A stretch of 46,683 nucleotides of DNA, taken from the NCBI GenBank assembly GCA_964459805.1, contig CAYWOD010000003.1:1-46683 (forward strand). The letters are read 5' to 3'. Origin of the DNA: DAOVRL01 sp964459805. Lineage in GTDB: Bacteria; Planctomycetota; Phycisphaerae; Sedimentisphaerales; Anaerobacaceae. The notes beneath the pieces were generated by a model, which did not search any database, had not been told where the DNA came from, and was given only the letters and a program-made list of their open reading frames with translations. This document shows positions 23,522 to 32,654 of this stretch, piece by piece; position 1 is the first letter of the stretch, and each line of letters begins with the position of its first letter. The position numbers and the translations under genes are program-made.

Positions 23522-23559
23522 GCCCCATTAGCACTGGTGGAACCTGGGAGCGCTTATGC

Positions 23560-24309
23560 CTATGAGTCGTCGAATTCGTCACCGGCGAAGGTATTGCCGA
23601 GATAAGATTTTCTGACGAGGTCGTTTCGTATAATTTCAGCCGGCGAGCCGGTTCCTATGACTTTTCCGTGGTCTATAATATAGGCCTTATCAACGACTTC
23701 AAGCGTCCTTTCGACATTATGGTCGGTAATGAGCAGGCTGACGCCGGAAGCTACAAGATCGCGGATCTGCTGCTGGAGGTCTTCAACGGCAATAGGGTCA
23801 ACGCCGCTAAAGGGCTCATCCAGGAGAATCAGCGAAGGGTTGGTTACCATAGCGCGGGCGATTTCGAGCTTTCTTCGCTCGCCGCCTGAGAGGAATCTGC
23901 CCTGGCTTTCGGCGACCTCGCTCAGTGCAAAACGCTTGATAAGCATGGCAGCCCTTCGGTCGCGCTCGGTCTTGGTGATGGACATCGTTTCGAGGATGGC
24001 ACGCAGGTTGTCGCGGACACTAAGCCGCTGAAAGATGCTCGGTTCCTGTGAAAGATACCCGATGCCAAGACGGGCCCTTTTGTACATTGGGAGCTTTGTG
24101 ATATCTCGGCCCTCAAAAATGACCGACCCGCTGTTGGGCCTAATCATACCCATAATCATCCTGAACGAGGTGGTTTTTCCGGCTCCGTTGCGGCCCAGAA
24201 GCCCGACAATAGTCCGCTGACCAATAGAAACGGATACGTCGTCGACAACGGTTCGGCCGGAATATTTCTTCACCAGCCCGCGAGTTTCCAGAAGAGTCAT
24301 ATCTGCCAT
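23560..24309 (-). CDS. lptB: LptB-type ABC transporter ATPase
   Basis: Cytoplasmic ATPase of the lipopolysaccharide export machine. Start chosen at ATG 24309 (MADMTLLETRGLVKKYSG), 249 residues; the frame stays open to 24639 but those 110 residues show no conservation. Seen: Walker A LGRNGAGKTTSF, Q-loop SQEPSIF, signature LSGGERRKLEIARAM, Walker B LILLDEPFSGVDPIAV and LLITDHNVERTLEVVDKAYII, with the C-terminal RNDLVRKSYLG characteristic of LptB rather than amino-acid transporters. No lptA, lptC, lptF or lptG is adjacent. Divergent from the phosphoesterase gene. Confidence 0.9.
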   Translation of the reverse strand: MADMTLLETRGLVKKYSGRTVVDDVSVSIGQRTIVGLLGRNGAGKTTSFRMIMGMIRPNSGSVIFEGRDITKLPMYKRARLGIGYLSQEPSIFQRLSVRDNLRAILETMSITKTERDRRAAMLIKRFALSEVAESQGRFLSGGERRKLEIARAMVTNPSLILLDEPFSGVDPIAVEDLQQQIRDLVASGVSLLITDHNVERTLEVVDKAYIIDHGKVIGTGSPAEIIRNDLVRKSYLGNTFAGDEFDDS

Positions 24310-24574
24310 TTTCTTATATCGTATTGCGTTTATCGCCCGGCGTTGAGGAAAAGCCCTTTTTTCGACATTGGCCACGCTTATCCGGCGCGTAGCATTATAA
24401 CAATAGTCAGAAGCCAGGCAAACCGTCTTTTTTTGCGTTTGCTGAGTCTCTGTCGGTCCGAATCCAGGTTTCTTCGTGGGACGATAATAATATTCTGGCA
24501 ATTCCGGGATATTTTTGCTATTTGGTGGTTCTCTGTATAAAAAAATGAGTTGTGCAGACAGTTTAGGGAAACCT

Positions 24575-25351
24575 ATGTTTGCGGTTCTAAGTGATATACA
24601 TTCGAACCTGGAGGCTTTGACCACGGTTTTGGGTGACATTGAGAAGCGTGGGATAAAGACGATTTACTGCCTTGGTGACGTGGTCGGCTACGGGCCGAAT
24701 CCGAGAGAATGCCTTGATCTGATCATTGAGAGGACCAAGTGGTGTGTTCTCGGCAACCACGACTACGCGGTCTTCTATGAGCCGACGAATTTCAACTACG
24801 GAGCGGAGCAGGCAAGCTTCTGGACGCGGGAGGTCCTTGAATCAGAGGAGAAGAAGGGACGCGGCGACCGACGGTGGGGCTTTTTGGGTGAGCTGCCGAT
24901 GCGTCGGACTCTCGAAGCGAAGGTGGGTGCGAATACGACCAGTGTGGATTTTGTTCACGCTTCGCCCAGGAGGCCGATCAACGAATACATTTTTCCCGAT
25001 GATGTCTATACGAATCCGGTGAAGGTTCGGTTGCTGTTCGAGCGTATCCAGCATATTTGCTTTGTAGGGCATACGCACATGCCCGGTGTATTTCTTGATG
25101 AACCTGATTTTTATCCGCCGGATGAGCTTGGAGGGAGCTATCCAATTGTCGATGAAGAGAAAGCGATCATCAATATCGGGTCGGTCGGCCAGCCCAGAGA
25201 TAAGGACAACCGGGCGAGCTATGTTTATGTGGATGACAACCGGGTGCACTTCGTCAGGCTCCAGTACGATTTTGAGACTACTATGAACAAGATATATGAG
25301 ATAGAGCAACTGGATAACTTCCACGCCGAGCGTCTGCGAGATGGAAGATAG
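24575..25351 (+). CDS. Calcineurin-like metallophosphoesterase (YfcE/DR1281-type)
   Basis: 258 residues from ATG 24575 (MFAVLSDIHSNLEAL); an ATG at 24545 would add ten residues. Metal-site motifs are all present: SDIHSNLEAL (D, H), CLGDVVGYGPNP (GD), CVLGNHDYAV (GNHD), and FVGHTHMPG (GHTH), plus NIGSVGQPRDKDNRASYV. These place it with cytosolic phosphodiesterases of the COG0639/COG0622 type, acting on unknown nucleotides or phosphoproteins. The substrate is not predictable. A heptamer array begins 10 bases after the stop, between this gene and yidC. Confidence 0.88.
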   Translation: MFAVLSDIHSNLEALTTVLGDIEKRGIKTIYCLGDVVGYGPNPRECLDLIIERTKWCVLGNHDYAVFYEPTNFNYGAEQASFWTREVLESEEKKGRGDRRWGFLGELPMRRTLEAKVGANTTSVDFVHASPRRPINEYIFPDDVYTNPVKVRLLFERIQHICFVGHTHMPGVFLDEPDFYPPDELGGSYPIVDEEKAIINIGSVGQPRDKDNRASYVYVDDNRVHFVRLQYDFETTMNKIYEIEQLDNFHAERLRDGR

Positions 25352-25360
25352 AACAAATTG

Positions 25361-25441
25361 ATTATTGATTAATGATCATTGATTATTGAAAAGGATTAGT
25401 TGCAGAGGCGGATACGAAATGCGGGATACGAGATACGCAAT
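25361..25441 (+). repeat. Two adjacent heptamer arrays upstream of and inside the yidC start
   Basis: The first array has four units of the ATTATTG type (25361-25388). The second has five of the ACGAGAT type (25407-25441), the same type as in dxs. The chosen yidC ATG (25419) lies inside the second array, so the first residues MRDTRYAI are repeat-encoded. Confidence 0.85.
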
Positions 25442-27455
25442 ATATTTCTTAGGTTTGGGCGTGGTTGGTTTTTGCCTGTTTTGCGGGTTGCTCGTTATCG
25501 AGTCGGGGTTCTTTGGAAGCTCGGCGCAACGTTATGGGCCTTGTATCCTTCTGCAGAAGATTGGGGGTGATCAGGATGGCGAAAAAAGCGATGCAAATGC
25601 CGCCCCTGCCGAGGAAACACCCAAATCCGAGCCGAATGAGACTATCGAGTTCTGGGCCGACGACACCGCTGCCAAGACCGTTATACTCGGCGCCGAGGAC
25701 CCAAATACCGAAGATCCGGAGTACGGGTACAAGATCCAGTGGGAGCTAAGCTCCAGAGGCGCGGCCATAAGGAAGGCTACTTTTAGCAATGGAAATGATA
25801 AGGGGTTTGACGACCGCGACCCCGATGACCCACGGCCATTGGTCGTTTTTTCTCCGGCGAAGAAGAGGGGCGGCGGTGAAGTTTTGGCGATGGCTAACGG
25901 GCGTTTTGTGTTTGCTGAGTATGGGTTACAACTGCCGCTGGACAGACTTCACTGGAAGAGCTTTGGCGTTGAGCGTGGCGAAGAGGGCTCGCAGATCGCG
26001 CGGTTCGAGGTGATTATTGAGATTAAAGGCACGGGCGAGCAGGTGATGAAGCTGACCAAGACCTATAGAGTCAGGCCCAACAGCTATCTGCTGGACTGCG
26101 ATATAGTTGTAGAAAATCTCTCGCAGAACGAGGAAGAGGTGCAGTTCAATTTGTCGGGGCCGGGCGGACTTGGCAGAGAGGCCTTCCGGACCGATATGCG
26201 GAAGATTGTGGCCGGCTTTGAGGATGCAAAGGGCGAGGTTACGAGCGTAAGACTGGATAAGAAGAAACTGCATAAAGCGGCGGGTGATATTGAGGCCAGG
26301 CGCCTGAAGAAGCCCGGCGGCAATTTTCTCTGGGCCGCTGCCGTCAACAAATACTTTGCGGCCATATTAGTGCCGCAGCCCGATGCCGACAAAGACTATT
26401 GCGATTGGGTTGCAGATAAGGTCGGCTGGGTGCACAATCCTGATGGAGACGTCAAGGCGAACAGTGGGGATGAGACGATCGGAGTGGATTTGAGTATTGC
26501 GTCCAACACACTGGCCGCGGCGGGGCAAACCGGCAGCTCAAAGACGTATAGATTCCAGCTTTATATTGGGCCGAAAGACAAAAGCCTCTTTGATAAGAAC
26601 GAAATGTATCGCAAATTGGGCTTTGTCCACACGATAGACTTTCTGAGTTGCTGCTGCCCGGCGAGTATTATAAAGCCGCTGGCCTTCGGGATACTGGCGT
26701 TAATGAAATGGATGTACGGTTTTATCGGCAATTACGGCGTGGTCATTATTATATTGGTGTTCTGCGTTCGCATTATCATGCATCCGGTTACGAAGAAGAG
26801 CCAGGTCTCGATGAGCAAGATGCAGAAGCTCGCTCCCAAGGCCGAGGAGATAAAGAAGAAATACGTCAACAACAAGGCGGAGATGAACAAACAAATGATG
26901 GCGCTTTACAGGGAGCAAGGGGCTTCGCCGATTATGGGCTTTCTGCCGATGATGGTGCAGATGCCCATCTGGATTGCGCTGTGGAGCGCGGTGTATGCGA
27001 GTATCGACCTGCGTGGGGCGGCGTTTTTGCCGTTCTGGATTACGGATTTGTCGATGCCGGATGCCCTGTTTAGATTCCCAGCGGTAACTTTGCCTTTGTT
27101 CGGCAAGTTGGATTCGTTCAACTTGTTGCCGCTTTTGATGGGCGTGGCGTTTTACATGCAGCAGAAACTGATGCCCAAACAGGCGTCGGCGGCCACTAAC
27201 CCGCAGGTGGCCCAGCAGCAGAAAATGATGATGATTATGATGCCGCTGCTGTTCCCGTTGATGTTGTACAAGGCCCCGTCGGGCGTGAATTTGTATATTA
27301 TGGCAAGTACTTTCGCGGGGGTTATTGAGCAGCACGTTATCCGTAAGCACATTCGCGGGAAGGAAGATGACGAGTCAAAGGGCCTTGTGGCGGTGACGAG
27401 CAAGACCGGCGGGAAGGTCAAGAAGAAAAAGCCCAAGCCGTTCTTCAAGACGTAA
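25419..27455 (+). CDS. yidC: Membrane protein insertase YidC
   Basis: Inserts and folds inner-membrane proteins alone or with Sec. 678 residues from ATG 25419. A first membrane helix (IYFLGLGVVGFCLFCGLLVI) is followed by a linker rich in Asp, Glu and Pro, then a large periplasmic beta domain (~100-400; WELSSRGAAIRKATFSN). The conserved C-terminal core contains KWMYGFIGNYGVVIIILV, RIIMHPVTKKSQVSMSKMQ and MALYREQGASPIMGFLPMMVQM, with a basic tail (KKKKPKPFFKT). The N-terminus is encoded by a heptamer array, so the true start could be later. mnmE follows, a common neighbour of yidC in bacteria. Confidence 0.95.
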   Translation: MRDTRYAIYFLGLGVVGFCLFCGLLVIESGFFGSSAQRYGPCILLQKIGGDQDGEKSDANAAPAEETPKSEPNETIEFWADDTAAKTVILGAEDPNTEDPEYGYKIQWELSSRGAAIRKATFSNGNDKGFDDRDPDDPRPLVVFSPAKKRGGGEVLAMANGRFVFAEYGLQLPLDRLHWKSFGVERGEEGSQIARFEVIIEIKGTGEQVMKLTKTYRVRPNSYLLDCDIVVENLSQNEEEVQFNLSGPGGLGREAFRTDMRKIVAGFEDAKGEVTSVRLDKKKLHKAAGDIEARRLKKPGGNFLWAAAVNKYFAAILVPQPDADKDYCDWVADKVGWVHNPDGDVKANSGDETIGVDLSIASNTLAAAGQTGSSKTYRFQLYIGPKDKSLFDKNEMYRKLGFVHTIDFLSCCCPASIIKPLAFGILALMKWMYGFIGNYGVVIIILVFCVRIIMHPVTKKSQVSMSKMQKLAPKAEEIKKKYVNNKAEMNKQMMALYREQGASPIMGFLPMMVQMPIWIALWSAVYASIDLRGAAFLPFWITDLSMPDALFRFPAVTLPLFGKLDSFNLLPLLMGVAFYMQQKLMPKQASAATNPQVAQQQKMMMIMMPLLFPLMLYKAPSGVNLYIMASTFAGVIEQHVIRKHIRGKEDDESKGLVAVTSKTGGKVKKKKPKPFFKT

Positions 27456-27472
27456 ACCGAACGCGCTCCCGC

Positions 27473-27612
27473 CTACTGTCATTGCGAGGCGTGGCGAAGA
27501 ATCTCGACGGTGGAACGACATTTCCTTCCAAGGCCGGATTCTTCCCCTTCGAGCCTCCGGTCAGGCTCAGGGCAGGCTTCGCTCAGGGCTAAAGGCTTTT
27601 TGCTCTCAGAAT
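27473..27612. repeat. REP-like repeat cluster between yidC and mnmE
   Basis: This gap carries TGTCATTGCGAGGCGTGGCG-type sequence (from 27477), CTTCGCTCAGGGCT near 27578, and AGAATGACAACGG near 27607, all typical of dispersed extragenic elements. No gene is seen in 27456-27654. Confidence 0.5.
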
Positions 27613-27654
27613 GACAACGGGGCTGCCTCACTTGCCAAGAGATAGAAGCACGGG

Positions 27655-29085
27655 ATGTACGAGCTTGATGACACTATTGTAGCGGTCAGTTCGCCGAGTA
27701 TGGAGGCAAGGACGATTGTTCGCATTACAGGGGCCAAGACAATCGAGGCCTGCGAGCAGATTTTCAGTCCATCGATTTCCAAAGAAGAGGCCGGTCTTTT
27801 TTCCGGGTATGTTGCGATTGACGAAGAGTTGAGCGTTGACGCCGCGTTGTATTTGTTTTTGGCGCCGCATTCCTATACGGGCGAGGACGTTGCGGAACTT
27901 CATATCCGCGCGAATTGGGCTGTTACCGAGGCGTTGATGGACAACCTATTGGGCAGGGGGCTTCGAACGGCCGGGCCGGGTGAATTTACGGCGCGGGCGT
28001 ACCTAAACGGCAAGATCGATCTCGCCCAGGCCGAGGCAGTGAACGAAATCGTGGTCAGCTCGAACACGTTTCAATTAGCTGCTGCTGAAAAACTCCTGAG
28101 CGGGCGGTTGTCGCAGGCCACGGAGGAAATACGCTCGGCGATTATGAACTGTCTTAGCTTGATTGAAGCGGGACTGGATTTCAGCGGCGAGGATGTCGAG
28201 TTTATAACCCGACAGGAGGCAGTCGAGCGACTGACGCTGATAAAGAAACGGCTTGAGGATATGCTCTCCGGGGGCATCCGTTATGAATCCGTTATTGATT
28301 TGCCGGCTGTGGGGATAGCGGGGGCTCCGAATGCCGGCAAGAGCAGCCTTGTCAATAAACTGCTCGGTGAGCAAAGGAGCATCGTCTCCCAGGAGCGAAA
28401 GACCACAAGGGACGTTCTGACAGGTGTGCTGACGCTGACCCATTGCAGATGTGTGCTGTTTGATTGCGCCGGGCTGATGCCCGAGCCGGTCGGCATCCTC
28501 GATGAATTGGCGCAACAGGCGGCAATCGAGGCGCTGCGAAACAGCGCTGTGGTTGTGTTCTGTGTGGATGTGTCAAAAGCCGGCTGGACGGAGGACATCT
28601 CGATACGCAGATGGGTGGACACGGGAGTTCTCATTCCGGTTGCGACGAAATCGGATTTGCTTTGTGAAGGTGCGTTGGTTGGTTGCCTTGCCGAGCTAAA
28701 GGGCCTGTTCGGGGCTGAGTTTCTGCCAACTTCAGTAAGGAACGGGGCCGGAATAGAACTGTTGCGAGAAGCGATCGACACAAAGATTACCGAGCCGGCA
28801 CTTGGTTCGGCGGCGCGATCGCGGGGTTTGCCTTTTTCAGAGAATGCCCAAAGCGCTATTGCCCTTACGGCACGGCACAAACAGGTAGTGACCGAGGCGA
28901 TTGGGGACGTCGGCGAAGCCATCAGCGAATTGCAGGCAGGTAAGGATGAAGGGGCTGGAGAGGTGGTAGCGATGATGTTGCGAGCTGCTTACCAGTGCGT
29001 TTCGGCTATCGAGCAAGCGCAGTGCATCGAGGTCGATGAGCAGATATTGGAGAGGATATTCAGCCGATTTTGTATAGGGAAATAG
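27655..29085 (+). CDS. mnmE: tRNA modification GTPase MnmE
   Basis: With MnmG it installs the carboxymethylaminomethyl group at U34 of certain tRNAs. 476 residues: N-terminal folate-binding domain (MYELDDTIVAVSSP, SYTGEDVAELHI, GPGEFTARAYLNGKIDLAQAEAV), then a G domain inserted in a helical domain, with G1 GAPNAGKSSL, G2 TTRD, G3 DCAGL (the common motif is DTAG), and G4 TKSD. The C-terminal CIGK provides the essential cysteine. MnmG is not in the window. The start ATG 27655 gives the standard N-terminus. Confidence 0.96.
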   Translation: MYELDDTIVAVSSPSMEARTIVRITGAKTIEACEQIFSPSISKEEAGLFSGYVAIDEELSVDAALYLFLAPHSYTGEDVAELHIRANWAVTEALMDNLLGRGLRTAGPGEFTARAYLNGKIDLAQAEAVNEIVVSSNTFQLAAAEKLLSGRLSQATEEIRSAIMNCLSLIEAGLDFSGEDVEFITRQEAVERLTLIKKRLEDMLSGGIRYESVIDLPAVGIAGAPNAGKSSLVNKLLGEQRSIVSQERKTTRDVLTGVLTLTHCRCVLFDCAGLMPEPVGILDELAQQAAIEALRNSAVVVFCVDVSKAGWTEDISIRRWVDTGVLIPVATKSDLLCEGALVGCLAELKGLFGAEFLPTSVRNGAGIELLREAIDTKITEPALGSAARSRGLPFSENAQSAIALTARHKQVVTEAIGDVGEAISELQAGKDEGAGEVVAMMLRAAYQCVSAIEQAQCIEVDEQILERIFSRFCIGK

Positions 29086-29229
29086 CTGGGAGAATAGCTG
29101 GTATCGGGCATCCAACTCTTTGGGCCACGATTTTAAGCTATCCTTATCCGGCTTTTTGTCACCGTTCAGTCGGGTTTGCCCGCCTTTGTGGAGCAAAAGA
29201 TCGTTATTTCCAAGGTCCTGGGTTTTCCG

Positions 29230-31164
29230 TCAACTATCTTTGGCTTCGAATTCGGCGTCGATTACATCGTCGTCGGCTTTTCTTTTTACGTCGCCCTCGG
29301 GCGGCGGAGTCGTCTGGCCGGCAGCTTCGCCGGTTGGCGCTGAAGCCGTCTGCTTTTTGGCGGCCTCTTCGTAGAGGGTTTTTCCCAGCTCCTGGCCGGC
29401 GGCGCCGAGGTTCTCGATGGCTTTCTTTATCGCATCGGCGTCTTCGCCTTTAACAGCTTCTTTGAGGTTGTTGACGGCACTTTCGATATTTCCGCGGGTC
29501 TCGGCAGAGACTTTTTCGCCGTGTTCTTTGAGCGTTTTTTCGGTTGAATAGATCAATTGGTCGGCCTGATTCTTTAGGTCAACGACTTCTCTTTTCTTCT
29601 TATCTTCCTCTGCGTGTGCCTCGGCCTCCTCGGTCATCTTCTCGACCTCCTGATCGCTTAGGCCGGAGCTGGACTTGATCTCGATGGACTGCTGCTTTCC
29701 GGTGCCGAGGTCTTTTGCTGAGACGTTCAGAATGCCGTTGGCGTCAATGTCGAAGGCGACCTCAATCTGCGGGATGCCCCGCGGCGCGGGCGGGATTTCG
29801 GTAAGCTGGAACCTGCCGAGCGTGCGGTTGTCCCTGGCAAATTCCCTCTCGCCCTGCAGGACGTGGATGTCAACGGTGGTTTGACTATCGGCTGCGGTTG
29901 AGAAGATTTCCTTCTTGCTGGTTGGGATTGTGGTGTTTCGCTCGATCAGTCTTGTCAGCACTCCGCCGAGGGTCTCGACGCCCAGCGAAAGCGGTGTAAC
30001 ATCGAGCAGCAGAATATCCTTGACTCCTGCGTCGCCGGCCAGGACCGCGCCCTGAACGGCGGCGCCGAGCGCAACGACCTCATCGGGATTGATGCTTTTG
30101 TTGGGCTCTTTGTCGAAGATGTCTTTTACGATCTCCCGGACTTTTGGGATCCTGGTGGAGCCGCCAACAAGTAGTACCTCAGCGATTTCGCCGGGTTTTA
30201 GCTTGGCATCATCGAGTGCTTTATGACAGGGGTCTTTCAGCCGTTGCAATATAGGCTCTACGAGTGATTCGAACTTGCTGCGGGTGATGGTAAGCTGCAG
30301 GTGCTTTGGGCCTGAAGCGTCGGCTGTGATAAAGGGCAGGTTGGCGGTGGTTTCGACCTGCGTGCTCAACTCGCATTTTGCCTTTTCGGCGGCTTCCTTG
30401 AGGCGCTGGTGGGCCATAGGGTCGTCGCGGAGGTCGATGCCTTCGGTCTTTTTGAACTCGTCGGCCAAATAAGTTATCAGAACGGCGTCGAGGTCGTCGC
30501 CGCCGAGGTGCGTATCACCGTTGGTGCTGAGGACCTCGAATACGTTGTCACCGATGTCGAGTATAGAGATGTCGAACGTGCCGCCACCGAAATCGAAGAT
30601 GGCAACCTTTTCGTTCCTTTTCTTTTCGAGGCCGTAGGCCAGTGCGGCGGCGGTGGGTTCGTTGATTATTCGCTCGACGTCAAGGCCTGCTATTTTTCCT
30701 GCGTCTTTGGTCGCCTGGCGCTGGGAGTCGTTGAAATAAGCGGGTACGGTAATGACAGCCTTTGTTACTTTCTCTCCCAGATAGTCCTCGGCGGTTTTTT
30801 TGAGGTCCTGGAGAATCATTGCCGAGATTTCCGGCGGGGTGTACTCTTTTGAGCGGACTTCAACCTTTACGAGCTCGTCGGCGGCACCGGTGATTTTGTA
30901 GGGGACGATTTTTTCTTCTGCTGAGACCTCGTTGTGCCTTCGACCCATGAAACGCTTTATTGAGAAAACGGTGTTTTCCGGATTTGTGACCTGCTGATGG
31001 CGTGCGATCTGGCCGACGAGCCTGTCGCCCTTATCGGTAAAGCCGACGACCGAGGGCGTCAGTCTGGAGCCGGCGGAATTGACCAATACCTTGGGCGATG
31101 AGCCTTCCATTACCGCGACCACAGAAATTGTGGTTCCCAAATCTATTCCGATGATTTTAGCCAT
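29230..31164 (-). CDS. dnaK: Chaperone DnaK (Hsp70)
   Basis: ATP-dependent protein-folding chaperone of the cytosol. 644 residues: MAKIIGIDLGTTISVVAVME (phosphate 1), VTKAVITVPAYFNDSQRQAT, IFDFGGGTFDISIL, VLLVGGSTRIPKV, the linker DILLLDVTPLSLGVETLGG and a beta/alpha substrate domain, ending in DVIDAEFEAKDS. The start at 31164 is fixed by MAKIIGIDLG. The ribosome site GAAAGGAA lies upstream. No CIRCE palindrome (TTAGCACTC type) is visible upstream, and grpE or dnaJ are not adjacent, so heat regulation here is not HrcA-like by visible evidence. Confidence 0.98.
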   Translation of the reverse strand: MAKIIGIDLGTTISVVAVMEGSSPKVLVNSAGSRLTPSVVGFTDKGDRLVGQIARHQQVTNPENTVFSIKRFMGRRHNEVSAEEKIVPYKITGAADELVKVEVRSKEYTPPEISAMILQDLKKTAEDYLGEKVTKAVITVPAYFNDSQRQATKDAGKIAGLDVERIINEPTAAALAYGLEKKRNEKVAIFDFGGGTFDISILDIGDNVFEVLSTNGDTHLGGDDLDAVLITYLADEFKKTEGIDLRDDPMAHQRLKEAAEKAKCELSTQVETTANLPFITADASGPKHLQLTITRSKFESLVEPILQRLKDPCHKALDDAKLKPGEIAEVLLVGGSTRIPKVREIVKDIFDKEPNKSINPDEVVALGAAVQGAVLAGDAGVKDILLLDVTPLSLGVETLGGVLTRLIERNTTIPTSKKEIFSTAADSQTTVDIHVLQGEREFARDNRTLGRFQLTEIPPAPRGIPQIEVAFDIDANGILNVSAKDLGTGKQQSIEIKSSSGLSDQEVEKMTEEAEAHAEEDKKKREVVDLKNQADQLIYSTEKTLKEHGEKVSAETRGNIESAVNNLKEAVKGEDADAIKKAIENLGAAGQELGKTLYEEAAKKQTASAPTGEAAGQTTPPPEGDVKRKADDDVIDAEFEAKDS

Positions 31165-31193
31165 AGTTACGTTCCTTTCGTTATCGCTGCAAT

Positions 31194-31240
31194 GTCATCC
31201 CTGCGGGAATATAATTGATTCCCGCTTCCGCGGGAATGAC
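31194..31240. repeat. REP-like palindromic pair upstream of dnaK
   Basis: GTCATCCCTGCGGGAAT (31194-31210) is followed by GATTCCCGCTTCCGCGGGAA (31217-31236) and TGAC. Same repeat class as 21024-21050 and 37055-37119. Confidence 0.65.
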
Positions 31241-31543
31241 AAAAACCTGGACTCTGAATGTTCGTTAGTATTCTAATGTGCAAAAATCGTGCCAGTTGGG
31301 GGGCTGACTTGGCCGAAGTTGCTTAACTCCTTGTATTTCAAGTGGTTAGGTATTCTTTTGTGCAGTTTTGAGATAGGAGGATATGATTCTTTTTGTGCCA
31401 TTTTGGCAGATTCGACAGGCGCACGATCAGGCAAACCGAGGAGACGTATCATTCGGCTGTCGGTTAGGAGGGTGTGAATTTTGTTTCCGGCGGGCTGTAA
31501 GTTGCTTTTTAGGCTCATCTCGTGAGTTCCTGTTTTGGGTTTG

Positions 31544-31571
31544 TACTTCGTATTTCGTATGTCGTATGTCG
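31544..31571. repeat. Tandem heptamer repeat
   Basis: Four 7-bp units of the plus-strand type TATNTCG (31544-31550, 31551-31557, 31558-31564, 31565-31571); the last two are identical. On the minus strand they read CGACATA, close to the dxs/yidC unit type. Confidence 0.8.
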
Positions 31572-31572
31572 T

Positions 31573-31616
31573 CCCTTCGACTTCGCTCAGGGGAAGCCCT
31601 TCGACGATGCTCAGGG
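31573..31616. repeat. Tandem copies of a CCCTTCGAC...CTCAGGG repeat
   Basis: Two 20-base copies at 31573-31592 and 31597-31616 differ at two bases and are separated by four bases. This repeat type reads as LSEVEG-like peptides on the minus strand and is widely dispersed in many bacterial genomes. Confidence 0.7.
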
Positions 31617-31668
31617 TAGGATTGCGTATCGCAGGGGAAATGGGCAAGCAGGGAAGTTTGGGGAAGGG

Positions 31669-31788
31669 GAAATTGGGTTCGTTTTTTGGTTCGTTTTTTG
31701 GAGTCCGAAGGGGTATAAAATTTGCGTAAAGCTTTTTTAGATATAGGGTTAGGTTCGTTTTTGCCTCGGTGGAAATTGGGTTCGTTTT
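31669..31788. repeat. Duplicated 17-mer GAAATTGGGTTCGTTTT
   Basis: The 17-mer occurs at 31669-31685 and 31772-31788, with further GGTTCGTTTTT variants between. Read on the minus strand it yields NEPNF-like peptides, a low-complexity product often mis-annotated as a gene. Confidence 0.6.
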
Positions 31789-31844
31789 GCATAATTGCTC
31801 GCTTTTGGTTGATCGGGGTTTCTGACAAAGGTGGAGGACAGCGA

Positions 31845-31879
31845 GAAATGCGAAATCCTAAACTCTAAATCCTAAACAA
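31845..31879 (+). repeat. Tandem heptamer repeat
   Basis: Five 7-bp units of the type TAAATCC/GAAATCC run over 31845-31851, 31852-31858, 31859-31865, 31866-31872 and 31873-31879. Confidence 0.8.
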
Positions 31880-32342
31880 CTTCGAAAATCAAATTTTCAA
31901 ATGCTCCAAACGAGCTATGGGCGCAAAATCCGGTTGGATTTTATATAACTCTTTTATATATAATCAGTTAGAAAAACCTATACGGTCATATAGAGGCCAT
32001 ATATCGATGTTGCCATTGAGAATTCATGCAAAAATAGCACATTAATGCTGAACTGAGCATAAATCAATCGATTGACAACCTGACTTTTGACCGAGTATAT
32101 GTTTTCATAACTCATTTAATTTCAAGATGATACATATTATCCAACCGTATTTTGCGTTCATAGCAAACGAGGTTTAATAATAGGTTATTTTGATTGGGGC
32201 TGTGGTATTCATAAGTAATGGTCAGGTAATGGGTTATGTTGGTTCTGGGGAGCAAAGTCGGTCAGTTTGAGTATTCAGTATCGACGATCCGCTATTAGTT
32301 CGATAGGCATTATACCACATAACTTGTTAGATGTAAAGTAAA

Positions 32343-32387
32343 TAAAGTGACTAAAGTGAGCTAAAGTGAGCTAAAGTGAGCTAAAGT
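32343..32387 (+). repeat. Decamer tandem repeat CTAAAGTGAG
   Basis: Three perfect copies (32351-32360, 32361-32370, 32371-32380) are flanked by partial copies on both sides. The period is 10 bases, about one helical turn, which could phase binding sites upstream of a TTGACA at 32394-32399. Too short and regular to be a CRISPR. Confidence 0.85.
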
Positions 32388-32654
32388 TTTAATTTGACAC
32401 GGATTGTTGAGTGGATTATGGAAGTCCACCTACGGCGGACTTGTTTACCGGGGGAGGGTCGATATACTCGATGAAGGCTCCATGCTTTTGTAATAGTAAC
32501 GCGGCATTCAGCGGTTGTTTGATGTATAATATGTTATCCGGAATGAAGGGGTTTTTCAACAGCGCCAGTGTCGCTAGTTATCAACTACACCTTCGCTTTT
32601 TCAGCTTGCCCCATTGGTGCTCCCACCGTTATACTTCTCCTCAATAGGACACAA

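Larger units (their letters stand above)
31241..32654. other. 1.4-kb gene-poor, repeat-rich intergenic region
   Basis: No convincing protein gene is seen. Open frames on the minus strand (31273-31647, 31427-31828) translate repeats (LSIVEG/LSEVEG and QNEPNF/KNEPN motifs) rather than a conserved protein. It holds heptamer arrays at 31544-31571 and 31845-31879, a pair of Pro-Ser-type repeats, a duplicated 17-mer, a decamer tandem array and AT-rich stretches (31930-32200). It may be a landing zone for small repeats between dnaK and the membrane TPR gene. Confidence 0.6.

Noticed and set aside
24310..24639. Long N-terminal extension of LptB
   Set aside because: The 110 extra codons have no conservation, overlap the divergent phosphoesterase start region, and LptB normally begins near the chosen ATG.
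26648..27350. Antisense and shifted frames inside yidC
   Set aside because: They are shadows of the conserved YidC core, with His/Arg/Gln-rich products typical of reverse-frame reading.
31165..31260. CIRCE element upstream of dnaK
   Set aside because: The TTAGCACTC-N9-GAGTGCTAA palindrome is absent; the palindromes there belong to a REP-like repeat.
31427..31828. Minus-strand frame of 133 residues with QNEPNF-type text
   Set aside because: The product is a translation of dispersed DNA repeats (17-mer, CCTTCGAC and heptamer units) and contains no conserved domain.
32343..32387. CRISPR array
   Set aside because: The units are 10 bases with no spacers, so this is a simple tandem repeat. No cas genes are present.
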